The translations under genes were made by a program, and so were the position numbers. 64,000 nucleotides of DNA, from positions 1 to 64,000 of the forward strand of contig DASUJH010000004.1 of NCBI GenBank assembly GCA_036279355.1. The letters run 5' to 3'. The notes beneath the pieces were generated by a model that worked only from the letters and a program-made list of their open reading frames with translations, searched no databases and had not been told where the DNA came from. Below, in pieces: positions 41,719 through 50,799 of this stretch (the first letter of the stretch is position 1; every line of letters begins with the position of its first letter). The DNA comes from Gemmatimonadales bacterium (lineage in GTDB: Bacteria > Gemmatimonadota > Gemmatimonadetes > Gemmatimonadales > GWC2-71-9).

Positions 41719-42678
41719 TCAGATTTCCCAGTTCGACAGGACGATGCCAGCCCGCGGCCCCGCCTGCGCATGCCCGCGAAGGATCATGCGGAGGTCGGTC
41801 CAGTGGACCCGGAAGCCTTGCTCCGTGAGATGGTGATAGACCTCGGCGTAGGCGGTCTGGCAGCGGATGGCGAGCCGCCGCGCGCGCTCGAGTTGGGCGG
41901 CGCGGTGGACGGCCTCGAGCGCGCGGTCCACGTCGTCGAGCGTTTCGGCCACGAGCTTCAAGACCCGCACTTCGTCCTTGGGCCGCCCCACCGCGAGCGG
42001 CGCCGAGTGCCAGAGCGCGAACCCGGTGATCCGCCCATCGCGCCGCACGATGCAGGTATCGCCCACGCGCAGCTCGTGGGTGAGCTGCAGCTCGCGGGTG
42101 AAGTCGATGCCCGGCGCCACCCGCTCGGTGAGCGCGCGGCACTCGGCCAGGCGGGCGGGAAGCGCGGTACCGGCCTCGGAGAGCCGCTCGCCGACGTCGC
42201 CCGGGCGGCGCGCGACGTCGCGGATCAGCGTGATCGTGAGATGGCCGGGGATGAAGCCAAGCCGGCTGTAGAACCCGATGTTCTCGACGGTGCGCGGCAT
42301 GGTCTCGAGACCGATGGTGCGGGCGCCCTGTGACTTGAGCCAGTCGACGCCGGCCTGCACCATCGTGGAGCCGAGCCCCTCGCCCTGCCGGTCGGGGCGC
42401 ACGGCAAGCGGCCCCATCCATCCCTCGCTGCCCGACCGGTGGACCACGTTGAAGCCGACGAGCTGGCCCTCGGCGTCGCGCCAGACCATGGCGCCGTCGC
42501 CGGCGTCCTCCAGTGCGTACCGCCAGATCGCGGGATTCAACTGCGGCACCCGCACGCCGACGAGGCCGTCGCGGCTGTAGCGGTCGGTGAACGCCTCCGC
42601 GAAGACGCGGTTGAGCGGGTCCACGTCGCGCAGCGTCGCGCGGTCGGGGCCGCGGACGCTCCGGTCAGGCCGCCACAT
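41719..42678 (-). CDS. tandem GNAT acetyltransferase
   Basis: 319 residues with two GNAT-like halves. The first (about 20-155) has GFNVVHRSGSEGWMGPLAVRPDRQGEGLGSTMVQAGVDWLKSQG, the acetyl-CoA RxxGxG loop being RQGEGLG. The second half (about 190-315) keeps the strand pattern but lacks an obvious RxxGxG, so it may be a degenerate or binding domain. Transfers acetyl groups to an amine of unknown identity. Begins 14 bases inside sbcC and ends 5 bases before the permease start, so all four genes form one transcript. Confidence 0.8.
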   Translation of the reverse strand: MWRPDRSVRGPDRATLRDVDPLNRVFAEAFTDRYSRDGLVGVRVPQLNPAIWRYALEDAGDGAMVWRDAEGQLVGFNVVHRSGSEGWMGPLAVRPDRQGEGLGSTMVQAGVDWLKSQGARTIGLETMPRTVENIGFYSRLGFIPGHLTITLIRDVARRPGDVGERLSEAGTALPARLAECRALTERVAPGIDFTRELQLTHELRVGDTCIVRRDGRITGFALWHSAPLAVGRPKDEVRVLKLVAETLDDVDRALEAVHRAAQLERARRLAIRCQTAYAEVYHHLTEQGFRVHWTDLRMILRGHAQAGPRAGIVLSNWEI

Positions 42679-45085
42679 CGATATCGCCCCCCGCGTCCTC
42701 CTGCACCACGGCCACCCCCTTGGCCATGTCGTACCCCACCCGGATCACCCGATCGAAGCCTTCGCGCACCGATTCGACGTGGGTGATGAGAATAACCTGC
42801 GGGAATCGGTCGGCCAGACTCCGCAGCAGCTCGACCACCGCCGCCCGGCGGTCCTCGTCCAGCGAGCCGAAGATTTCGTCGAGGACGAGGAGCGACAGCG
42901 GCTGCCCCGCCCGCTCGGCGATCATCTGGCTGATTGCGAGCCGCAGCGCCAGGTTGGCCACGTCCTCCTCACCGCCCGAGATGACGGTCCGGGGCTCGCC
43001 GCCGTCGAGCAGCCTGCCGCCGTAGTCCTCGTCCAGCTCCAGCTCGGTGTACCGCCCGCGGGTGAGATCGTTGACGAAGCCGGAGGCAAGCTCGGAGAGG
43101 TCGGGCCGAAGCGTGGCGTTGAGGTCGGTCCGCAGCTCGTTGAGCGCGCGGTCCAGCTCCTGGTGCAGCGCGTAGTCGGCTGCCGCGATCTTCGCTTCGG
43201 CTTCGCGCGCGGCCCGCTCGGCGCGGCGGCATGCCACGCCCTCCGCCGCCTCCGCCGCCGCCGCCTGCTCGGCGCGCGCGCGGACGAGTGCCAGCTCGGT
43301 ATCGCGCCGCTCGCGCTCGGCGGTTTGCTCGGCATCGCGTGCGGCGCGGTATGCGGACTCGTCGTAGCTCAACTCGGCGATCCGCGCACGCAGTGTCGCG
43401 ACCTTTTCCGCCGCGTGGCCGGCTGCCACGCGCGCCTCCGCCAGCTCGGCCGCAAGCGCCGTGGCGCGCTCTGCGGTACCGCGGACCCGCTCCGCCTGCA
43501 GCGCGAGCGGCTCCAGCGCCTCCATCCGGCGCTGAATCTCGTCGTGCCGCGCGCGATCGTAGCCGCCGGGGAGCCGCGCGAGCGCGGCCTCGAGCTCGCG
43601 CACGCGCGCCGCCAGCGAATCGCGCTCCGCCACGAGCGCGGCCGCGTCCCGCCGCTCGGCGGCGAGCCGCCCCGAGTCGGCCGCCGCCGCGCCCAGCTCC
43701 TGCTCGAGCGCGAGGCGCCGCCCGTCGGCCTCGACCAGCGCGGGCGGCTCCTGCGCGAGCTGCTCGATGCGATGCTTGTAGAAGTTGCCGTGATACACCA
43801 CCTCGTCGAGCTGGCGGTCGAGCACGCCGAGCACCGTCTCGAACTCGTCGCCGAGCGGGCGGGCGCAGGTGGGGCAGTCGCCCTCGCGCCCGGCGGCCAC
43901 GATCCGCTCGCGCTGCTGCTTGAGCTCGTGAAACTGATCCAGCAAACCCTTCCGCTTGGTCTGCGCGTCCTGCGCGTCGCGCACCCATACGGTGCGCTGC
44001 TCCTCCGCCTCGAGCGTGCTCGCGGCGAGTGCAGCGCGGATCTCGGCCACGCGCGCCGCTGCGCCCGCCACCGCGTCGGGCGCGGGGAGGCGGGCGTGCC
44101 GCTCGTCGAGCGCCGCGGACCGGGCGTTGAGCTCCACGAGCTGCGCCTCGATCTGCCGGCGCATGGCAAAGGCGTCCGCGCCGGCGCGCAACTGCGCCGC
44201 TTCGTCCCGGAGCGCGGCCAGCGGCTCCAGGTCGTGCCACAGCTCCTCCAGACGGGCGCGCGCCGCGGTCGCCTCCGCCACCTGATGATCCAGCCGTTCG
44301 ACGCGCTCGGCGGCGGCTTCCGCTGCGTGCTCGCCGATCCGCCGCTCGGTCTCGAGCGCGAGCGCGCGGTCGCGGAGCTGCTGCAGGCGCTCCGAGTGAG
44401 GCCGGGCTTCGGCCAGACGCGCCGCGGCAGATTCGGCGGCCGACACCGCCGACGCACTGGCCGACGTGGCCGCCGCGAGCCGCGCCGTCGCTCGCTCGGC
44501 TTCCGCCTCGAGCGCCGCCGGGTCCGCAAGGCTCGACCGGAGGGCCTCGTGCCGCGCGCGCAGCGCCGAACGCTTCTCCCGGAGCCGCTCCTGCGCCTTG
44601 CTGATCCGCTCGTACCCGAGCACGCGGGAAAGGAACTGGGCCCGCTCGGCGGATTTCATCGCCGCCATCACCGCGAGCTCCTTCTGCCCGGTGAAGTAGG
44701 TGTTGAAGAACTCGTCGCGGGTCATGCCCAGGAGCCGGGTGATGCGCTCGGTCACGGCGTTGACGCTGTTGGCGATCGGCGCGGGCTCGCCGTCCTGGTA
44801 CAGCTCGGCGTTGAAGAGGCTGCGAACGACGCGATAGCGGTGCCGCCCGAGCGAAAACTCCAGCTCCACTTCGACCCGGGAGCGGGGCGGCGCGCCGCGC
44901 CGCTTGATCGAGTCGCGGCCGCCGCGCGCCGCGGTCGCACCATACATCGCCCAGGCAATCGCCTCGAGCAGCGTCGTCTTCCCCGCCCCATTCGGGCCCA
45001 CGATGCCGGTGAGCCCGGCACCGAAATCCAGCTCGGTCAGCTCGTGCTGGCGGAAGTTGACGAGGCGCAGGCGGTGGATCTGCAT
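42665..45085 (-). CDS. sbcC: exonuclease subunit SbcC
   Basis: 806-residue SMC-like ATPase of the MR-complex family that cleaves hairpin and protein-blocked DNA ends with SbcD. It has Walker A GPNGAGKTT (30-38), a long coiled coil interrupted by the zinc hook CPTC (GDCPTCARPLGDEF) near the middle, and C-terminal Walker B and signature: VISGGEEDVANLALRLAISQ, LLVLDEIFGSLDEDRR. Shorter than E. coli SbcC (about 1050) because of shorter coiled coils. The ATG overlaps the sbcD stop (ATGA). Confidence 0.93.
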   Translation of the reverse strand: MQIHRLRLVNFRQHELTELDFGAGLTGIVGPNGAGKTTLLEAIAWAMYGATAARGGRDSIKRRGAPPRSRVEVELEFSLGRHRYRVVRSLFNAELYQDGEPAPIANSVNAVTERITRLLGMTRDEFFNTYFTGQKELAVMAAMKSAERAQFLSRVLGYERISKAQERLREKRSALRARHEALRSSLADPAALEAEAERATARLAAATSASASAVSAAESAAARLAEARPHSERLQQLRDRALALETERRIGEHAAEAAAERVERLDHQVAEATAARARLEELWHDLEPLAALRDEAAQLRAGADAFAMRRQIEAQLVELNARSAALDERHARLPAPDAVAGAAARVAEIRAALAASTLEAEEQRTVWVRDAQDAQTKRKGLLDQFHELKQQRERIVAAGREGDCPTCARPLGDEFETVLGVLDRQLDEVVYHGNFYKHRIEQLAQEPPALVEADGRRLALEQELGAAAADSGRLAAERRDAAALVAERDSLAARVRELEAALARLPGGYDRARHDEIQRRMEALEPLALQAERVRGTAERATALAAELAEARVAAGHAAEKVATLRARIAELSYDESAYRAARDAEQTAERERRDTELALVRARAEQAAAAEAAEGVACRRAERAAREAEAKIAAADYALHQELDRALNELRTDLNATLRPDLSELASGFVNDLTRGRYTELELDEDYGGRLLDGGEPRTVISGGEEDVANLALRLAISQMIAERAGQPLSLLVLDEIFGSLDEDRRAAVVELLRSLADRFPQVILITHVESVREGFDRVIRVGYDMAKGVAVVQEDAGGDIDVAA

Positions 45086-46263
45086 CAGGTGGCCGCCGCG
45101 TCGCGCTCGACCGCGTCGATCAGCTCGACGCCGGTGCGCACGAATGTCTCGCGGTCGATCTCGGCCGGGAGCACCCGGCGGCCGAGATAGGCGCGCACCA
45201 GCTCCGGCAGCGTCTGGCGCCGGCCTGGCGCGCCCACGCCGACGGTTTCGCGCACTTCGGGGCGCCGGACGTCGAGGTTGAGATGGAGCGCCTCGGCCTT
45301 CCGGGCGCGGATCGCGGTGTGGTCGAGCGCGCGGGCCACGTGGCGCGGCACGTCGAGCACCCGAAGCCGCACGACCGCGTCGGTGATGCCGCCGGGAGCG
45401 CAGGCCAGCGCGTCGGCGATGGCGACGTCGAGCGCGGCGGCGCTCATACCTTCGCCCCTGATCGGCGGGAGATCGAGCACGCGGCGTACCGGCGGCACCA
45501 GCCGGGGCTCCACGGTGCCGCTCTCGAGCTCCACCAGCAGCCATCCCTTGCCGGCCGTGCCAAGGCGCCGCTCATCCTCCAGCTCACCCCAGAGATTCGG
45601 GCTCACGTAGTCGAGCGCTCCGGCGTACCACGCGCGCGGCGCCACCTCGTGCCGAACGTGATAGTGGCCGAGCGCGACATAGCTCCAGGCACCCGCCATA
45701 ATCTCGCTCGGGGCGACGGCGGCGCCGCCGTACTCGAGGGCGGCCCGGTCCGCGGGGAGCACGCCCTCGACCTCTCCATGCAGCAGCAGCACCTGATGCC
45801 GCTCACCACCTTCGGGGGCGAGCGCCGGCCGCTCGCCGGCGGCAAGCGCCTGATGGGGAATGGCGAGCACGCTCAGGTCGAGCGCAGGGTAGACGAGCCG
45901 CCGTGCTTCGTCGGCAGCGACGTCGATTCCGAGCTCGGCGAAAAGGCGGAGGATCGAGCCGGTCTCGGCCGAGCGCGGCGTGTCGTGGTTACCGGCGATG
46001 AGCACGATGGGCGCGCCGGGGAGGGCTTCGCGCAACCGCTGGAACTGGCGGAAGGCGAAGACGATGGCCGCGTTGGTCGGCCGCACCGAGTGGAAGAGGT
46101 CTCCGGCCATGAGCACGGCGTCGGGGCGCGCCTCGATGACGCCGTCCACCGCCGCCCGGAATGCGTTGGCGACGTCGGCCTCACGCTGGTTGATGCCGGA
46201 CGGGGTCTGCCGGTGATATTGCCGGACCCCGAGGTGGGGATCGGCGATGTGGGCGAGCTTCAC
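45085..46263 (-). CDS. sbcD: exonuclease subunit SbcD
   Basis: 392-residue calcineurin-like nuclease partner of SbcC. Metal motifs: LAHIADPHLG (Asp8, His10), AGDLFHSVRP, GNHDTPR, LLHGEVEG and ALGHYHVRHE. The GTG start is supported by the family N-terminus MKLxHxADxHLG; a longer form would add an unrelated basic leader. A leaderless-type promoter ends six bases before this GTG, divergent from the MarR gene promoter. Confidence 0.93.
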   Translation of the reverse strand: MKLAHIADPHLGVRQYHRQTPSGINQREADVANAFRAAVDGVIEARPDAVLMAGDLFHSVRPTNAAIVFAFRQFQRLREALPGAPIVLIAGNHDTPRSAETGSILRLFAELGIDVAADEARRLVYPALDLSVLAIPHQALAAGERPALAPEGGERHQVLLLHGEVEGVLPADRAALEYGGAAVAPSEIMAGAWSYVALGHYHVRHEVAPRAWYAGALDYVSPNLWGELEDERRLGTAGKGWLLVELESGTVEPRLVPPVRRVLDLPPIRGEGMSAAALDVAIADALACAPGGITDAVVRLRVLDVPRHVARALDHTAIRARKAEALHLNLDVRRPEVRETVGVGAPGRRQTLPELVRAYLGRRVLPAEIDRETFVRTGVELIDAVERDAAAT

Positions 46264-46298
46264 GGGTGGAGAATGGCGGGATCGGGCGTCGCTCGCAA
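46261..46298 (-). promoter_or_regulatory. putative leaderless promoter of sbcD
   Basis: On the minus strand TTGCGA (46298-46293), a 17-base spacer, CATTCT (46275-46270), then six bases to the GTG start (46263). The -10 is weaker than in the other cases, but the geometry is identical. Confidence 0.4.
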
Positions 46299-46317
46299 GG
46301 CGTTCGCGCGGCATAAC

Positions 46318-46355
46318 TTGCGCTTACGGGTCCGGGTAAGTAGCGTACGCCCATG
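46318..46355 (+). promoter_or_regulatory. putative leaderless promoter of the MarR gene
   Basis: TTGCGC (46318-46323), 17 bases, TAGCGT (46341-46346), then six bases to the ATG at 46353. Divergent from the sbcD promoter with about 20 bases between the two -35 elements. Confidence 0.6.
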
Positions 46356-46877
46356 GGCTCCCAAACTTCGCTCGATCGACACGGCACGACGGCGGTACTC
46401 GACGGGCTGCGCCGGATCGTGCAGACGCTCCGGCTCTCGAGCGTCAAGGCGCAGCGCGCCACCGGCCTGAGCGGCGCGCAGCTCTTCGTCCTGCAGCAGC
46501 TTGCCGAGGCGCCGGCCCAGTCGCTCAACGATCTGGCCGAGCGCACCCGCACCCATCAGAGCTCGGTGTCAGTGATCGTCACCCGGCTGGTGGGGCGTGG
46601 GCTCGTCTCGCGCCGGCGCTCACCGGAGGACGCCCGGCGCCTGCTCCTCGAGCTGTCTCCGGGCGGCCACGCATTGCTCGCCGACGCACCCGAAACGGCG
46701 CAGGGTCGCCTCCTCGAGGCGCTCGAGGGATTGCCGGCGCGCTCGCTCCGGCCGCTCGGCGCCAGTCTCCACCTGATCGCCGATGCGCTCGGCGGTGGCT
46801 CCCCGGGCGGCCCACCCGAGCTCTTCTTCGAACCGCCGCACGGCGGTCGGCGGTCACACCGCCAGAAAGGCCGCTGA
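46353..46877 (+). CDS. MarR-family transcriptional regulator
   Basis: 174-residue winged-helix regulator. The DNA-binding region is SGAQLFVLQQLAEAPAQSLNDLAERTRTHQSSVSVIVTRLVGRGLVSRRRSPEDARRLLLELSPGG, with the recognition helix SSVSVIVTRL and the wing RRSPEDARR typical of MarR. The C-terminal tail is Pro/Gly-rich. It ends one base before the ClC channel gene, whose control it may provide. Leaderless-type promoter directly upstream. Confidence 0.88.
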   Translation: MGSQTSLDRHGTTAVLDGLRRIVQTLRLSSVKAQRATGLSGAQLFVLQQLAEAPAQSLNDLAERTRTHQSSVSVIVTRLVGRGLVSRRRSPEDARRLLLELSPGGHALLADAPETAQGRLLEALEGLPARSLRPLGASLHLIADALGGGSPGGPPELFFEPPHGGRRSHRQKGR

Positions 46878-46878
46878 C

Positions 46879-48807
46879 GTGCCGGACCACGAAGCGAGCC
46901 GCGCCTCGACCACGGGCGGCTTGCCAGTCGCGCCCGCGCTCGGGCCCGCCCTCGACCAACTCCGCTTTCCGCACGAGGAGACAGGCGCCAACCGGCGCCT
47001 GCTCGAGGTATCGGCGCTCTCGATCGTGATCGGCCTGGGGGGCGCGCTGTCGGCCGAAATCCTCGTCCGGCTCATCGCGCTGATCACCAACATTTCGTTC
47101 TACGGGCGCTGGTCGGTCACCAGAGTTTCTCCCTCTGACCATCTGCTCGGGCTCTGGGTCGTGCTGGTGCCGATCGTGGGCGGCCTCATCGTGGGTGTCA
47201 TGGCCCGCTACGGCTCGCCCGCCGTTCGCGGGCACGGCATTCCCGAGGCGATGGAGCGGGTGCTCTTCGCCGAGAGCCGCATCGCGCCGCGCATCATGCT
47301 GCTGAAGCCGCTCTCGGCGGCCGTATCGATCGGCACCGGCGGCCCGTTCGGCGCCGAGGGACCGATCATCGCGACCGGCGGCGCGCTGGGCTCGGTCATC
47401 GGCCAGTTCCTCAAGATCACGGCGGACGAACGCAAGACGCTCCTCGCGGCGGGTGCCGCGGCCGGCATGGCGGCCATCTTCTCGGCGCCGGTATCGGCGG
47501 TGCTGCTCGCGGTCGAGCTGCTGCTCTTCGAGTATCGCCCGCGGTCAATCATTCCGGTGGCGCTCGCGAGCGCCACCGCGACCGCGGCGTGGATGGTATT
47601 CCACGGGCCGCAACCGGTGTTCGCGATGTCAAACCTGGCGCAGCCAAGCTGGCAGGCGCTGGTGTCGTACCTGGTGCTCGGCGCGATCGTGGGCGTGGCC
47701 TCGGTGTTCGTCACCCGGAGCGTGTACGCGGTGGAGGATGCCTTCGAGCGGCTGCCGATCCACTGGATGTGGTGGCCGGCCATCGGCGCGGTCGCGGTCG
47801 GCGTGCTGGGCTACATCCAGCCCGACATTCTGGGCGTAGGGTACGACAACATCCGCGAGGTGCTGAACGGCGCGATCGTCGGGAAGGCGCTCGTGCTGCT
47901 CGTCGTCCTCAAGTTCATCTCATGGACGGTGGCACTCGGCAGCGGCACGTCCGGCGGTACGCTGGCGCCGTTGTTCACCATCGGCGGCGGACTCGGCCTC
48001 GTGCTCGGGCGCCTCGTGTCGGGCTGGGCGCCGGGGCTCGGCATCGATTCCAGGATCGCGGCGCTCGTTGGCATGGCGGCGATGTTCGCGGGGGCGTCGC
48101 GCGCGCTGCTCACCTCGATCGTGTTCGCCTTCGAGACTACCCGGCAGCCGCTCGGCCTGATGCCCCTGCTCCTCGGGTGCAGCGCGGCCTATATCATTTC
48201 GCTCGCTGGCATGCGCAACTCGATCATGACCGAGCGGCTGGCGCGGCGCGGCGCCCCGATCCGCACCGACTACGCGGTGGACTACCTCACCCGGCTGCTG
48301 GTGCGCGAAGTCGTGGCGCCCGGTCTCGTCACGGTCGCGGCCAATGACACCATCGAGAAGGTGCGCGAGTGGATCGCGGAAGGCACGCCCGAGTCGCAGC
48401 ACCACGGGTATCCGGTGGTGGACGGCGCCGGCACGCTGATCGGAGTAGTGACGCTGCGCGACATCGCCAATCCGAAGGTCGACCCGAACGCGCCGGTTGC
48501 GTCGGTCATCCGGCGGCCGCCGGCCGTGATCTACGAGGACAACACCCTGCGCGAGGCGGCCGACCACATGGTGGAGGAGGGAGTGGGCCGGCTGGTGGTG
48601 GTGAAGCGCGAGGCGCCGTGGCAGATGCTGGGGCTCATCTCGCGGAGCGACCTGCTCGAGGCGCACCGCTCACGGCTTGCGGCGCGCCGGGCCGGGCGGA
48701 CGCTTGACATCCGGACGACGGCGGCGCGATTCGGGCTCGAGTGGGGGCACGTGCCGGCGGAACCGGCGGCGCGGGCGCAGGAGAATGGGGGGGAGCGGAA
48801 GGGGTAG
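46879..48807 (+). CDS. ClC-family chloride channel/transporter with CBS domains
   Basis: 642 residues: about 10-14 membrane helices forming the ClC core, with GHGIPEAMERVL, GTGGPFGAEGPIIATGG containing the gating Glu, and GSGTSGGTLAPLFTIGGGLG. A C-terminal CBS pair follows (about 490-615): VREVVAPGLVTVAANDTIEKV, HHGYPVVDGAGTLIGVVTLRDI, GVGRLVVVKREAPWQMLGLISRSDLL. It moves chloride, by channel or Cl-/H+ exchange. The GTG start follows the MarR stop by one base, so the two are co-expressed. Confidence 0.92.
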   Translation: MPDHEASRASTTGGLPVAPALGPALDQLRFPHEETGANRRLLEVSALSIVIGLGGALSAEILVRLIALITNISFYGRWSVTRVSPSDHLLGLWVVLVPIVGGLIVGVMARYGSPAVRGHGIPEAMERVLFAESRIAPRIMLLKPLSAAVSIGTGGPFGAEGPIIATGGALGSVIGQFLKITADERKTLLAAGAAAGMAAIFSAPVSAVLLAVELLLFEYRPRSIIPVALASATATAAWMVFHGPQPVFAMSNLAQPSWQALVSYLVLGAIVGVASVFVTRSVYAVEDAFERLPIHWMWWPAIGAVAVGVLGYIQPDILGVGYDNIREVLNGAIVGKALVLLVVLKFISWTVALGSGTSGGTLAPLFTIGGGLGLVLGRLVSGWAPGLGIDSRIAALVGMAAMFAGASRALLTSIVFAFETTRQPLGLMPLLLGCSAAYIISLAGMRNSIMTERLARRGAPIRTDYAVDYLTRLLVREVVAPGLVTVAANDTIEKVREWIAEGTPESQHHGYPVVDGAGTLIGVVTLRDIANPKVDPNAPVASVIRRPPAVIYEDNTLREAADHMVEEGVGRLVVVKREAPWQMLGLISRSDLLEAHRSRLAARRAGRTLDIRTTAARFGLEWGHVPAEPAARAQENGGERKG

Positions 48808-48817
48808 CAGCGCTCCC
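48791..48817. terminator. hairpin between convergent genes
   Basis: GGGAGCG (48791-48797) and CGCTCCC (48811-48817) pair with a 13-base loop containing the ClC stop codon, just before the convergent HerA-like stop. Confidence 0.4.
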
Positions 48818-48824
48818 GCACCCC

Positions 48825-50705
48825 TCACCCCCCATACGGATCCTCCCCCGCCCACACCGGCGGCACGCCGCGCCGCGTGCCCGCGGTCTCGGCGCTCACT
48901 CGCCGGCCCAGACATCTCCGGAAGTACGCCTCCACATCATCCGGCCGCTCGCGCCGAGCGGCGGAGAGCGCGCGGCGCACCTCGTCTTCGCGGCGGCCGT
49001 CGATCAGCGCGCGGATCGCGTCGCCCGAAACGCGCCGATCCATCGCCTCGAGCTGCCGTACCACCGCGTCCGCAAACGGCAGGTCGGCCGCGGGCGGAAA
49101 GCGCTCCACGCCGTCGCGGCCGGAGAGCACCGCGGGCCGCGGAAAGCGCACGAAGATCGGCTGGGTGAAATGCGGATGCCTCACCATGAGCTCGCCCTTG
49201 GGGAGCGTCGCGAGCTTGAGCCGAGTGGCGGGTGAGAGCGTGGCGTAGCCGGGCGTCGCCAGCTCGTCGACGTCCATCCGGCCGAACAGCGCCGTGCCCG
49301 CGTTGCCCACCACCCGCCGCTGCACCTGCGAGCGAAACTGCTGCGCCGAGAAGAGCACGAGGCCCAGGTAGCGGCCGCGCTCGGAGAGGTCGAGCAGCAT
49401 CTTTCGCACGTAAGTGTCGGGTCCGTCGCCCGGCGCGTACTTGTTGAGCTCGTCCACGAACACGACGACGTGGTCCACACCAAGGTCTCGCCGCTCCAGG
49501 TGCTCGCGCAGCTTGGAGACGACGCGCGCGAAGACGAGATCCTGCGCCAGCGGATCGAGCCCTGCCACGTCGATCGCGTACAGGCTCCGATCCTCGAACG
49601 CGCCCCACGGAAGATCGTTCGCCGCGCCGTCGTCGGTGACGAGGCCCTTGGATCGCGTCGCGATGTTGCCCAGCCGGTTGCGGATCTTGCGAATCGTGGC
49701 GAGATGATGGGTGCGCCACACCTCCCCGCCCTTCCCCAGCACCTCCATGAACTGAAAGATGCAGCGGAAGAACTCCTCCAGGTCGGCGAAGGTCTGCACC
49801 CGAAATGGCTTCGGGCGCAGCATGTCGTCCTGATACTCCCGGTCCACCACCCGCTCGGCCAGGAAGTCGATGAACGCGTCGGCCTTGGCGTCCACATCGT
49901 CGCGGTTGAGCACCACCTCGGCATAATCGAGCACTTCGCGGAGACCCCAGACGAGCGGCTGGGTGTTGGCCGCAAGATCCTCGTGCCTCCGGAGCGTGTT
50001 GAGGTTGACCCCGTCGGGCTTGAACGGCGCGAAGTAGTGCACGCGCGAAAACGGCTCGGGCCGGAGACCGAGACGCGCGTAGAGCCGGCGGTCGTCTTCG
50101 GAGATCTCGCCCGGCCGGTCGAGAAAGCAGAGGTCGGGACCCTTCACGTTGAGGCAGACGGCGGCGATGCTGCCCTTCCGCGCGGGAAACGTCTGGAAAA
50201 TGCTCGAGAGTAGAAATTCCACCGCGCTCGTCTTGGTGGCGAGGCCGGACACGCCGCTGATGTTGAGGTGCGCCGCCTCGGGGCCGAGCAGGAAGTCGCA
50301 GTCGAGATGGACGGGGGCGTCGAGCCCGCCCGCGGCGTAGACGCCGATGGGCACGCCGGTGGCCCGCTCGGCGGCGGTGTACGACTCCATGCGAAGCGCG
50401 AGTCGCACGTCGTCATCGGTGGCGAGGTGCACGGCGCCAAGCGGCACGGGCTCGAGCGGCTCCTCGGGGAGCTGACGGAGCACGGCGGCCAGGAAGAGGC
50501 GGACCTCGTCGGCCGATGCCGCTGGATCCGGGTAGGCCGCGGCGTCGGTGACGACGGCGTACACCGTGCGGGCCGCGCCGGCAGCGTCGACGCGTACGAC
50601 GGCCCCGATGCCCACGGCCGCGCCTCGCGCGGCGCGGAACCAGAACTGGTGCGGCGTGGCGGGCTTCAATTCCGTGGCCACCACGCGGCCGATGGAGTCG
50701 GGCAT
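48825..50705 (-). CDS. HerA-like (DUF87) ATPase
   Basis: 626-residue DNA-translocase-type ATPase. It has a P-loop variant NISGVSGLATKTS (lacking the usual GKT; the ATKTS form is familiar in this branch), Walker B VVVFVDELNKYAP, and QQFRSQVQRRVVGNAGTALFGRMDVDEL, the arginine/sensor region. The N-terminal domain is a barrel with ELKPATPHQFWFRA. HerA proteins pump DNA, often with NurA nuclease; no NurA is beside it. A leaderless-type promoter lies immediately upstream of the ATG. Confidence 0.82.
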   Translation of the reverse strand: MPDSIGRVVATELKPATPHQFWFRAARGAAVGIGAVVRVDAAGAARTVYAVVTDAAAYPDPAASADEVRLFLAAVLRQLPEEPLEPVPLGAVHLATDDDVRLALRMESYTAAERATGVPIGVYAAGGLDAPVHLDCDFLLGPEAAHLNISGVSGLATKTSAVEFLLSSIFQTFPARKGSIAAVCLNVKGPDLCFLDRPGEISEDDRRLYARLGLRPEPFSRVHYFAPFKPDGVNLNTLRRHEDLAANTQPLVWGLREVLDYAEVVLNRDDVDAKADAFIDFLAERVVDREYQDDMLRPKPFRVQTFADLEEFFRCIFQFMEVLGKGGEVWRTHHLATIRKIRNRLGNIATRSKGLVTDDGAANDLPWGAFEDRSLYAIDVAGLDPLAQDLVFARVVSKLREHLERRDLGVDHVVVFVDELNKYAPGDGPDTYVRKMLLDLSERGRYLGLVLFSAQQFRSQVQRRVVGNAGTALFGRMDVDELATPGYATLSPATRLKLATLPKGELMVRHPHFTQPIFVRFPRPAVLSGRDGVERFPPAADLPFADAVVRQLEAMDRRVSGDAIRALIDGRREDEVRRALSAARRERPDDVEAYFRRCLGRRVSAETAGTRRGVPPVWAGEDPYGG

Positions 50706-50740
50706 GGCGGGAGTATGCACCACAAACGCGCGGCCGTAAA
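50703..50740 (-). promoter_or_regulatory. putative leaderless promoter of the HerA-like gene
   Basis: Minus-strand TTTACG (50740-50735), 17 bases, CATACT (50717-50712), then six bases to the ATG (50705). Confidence 0.45.
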
Positions 50741-50799
50741 CGGCGCGCGTGTGATTCGGATCATGGCGAGCGGGGCATGCCGGGCCGCGGATTGGCAGC

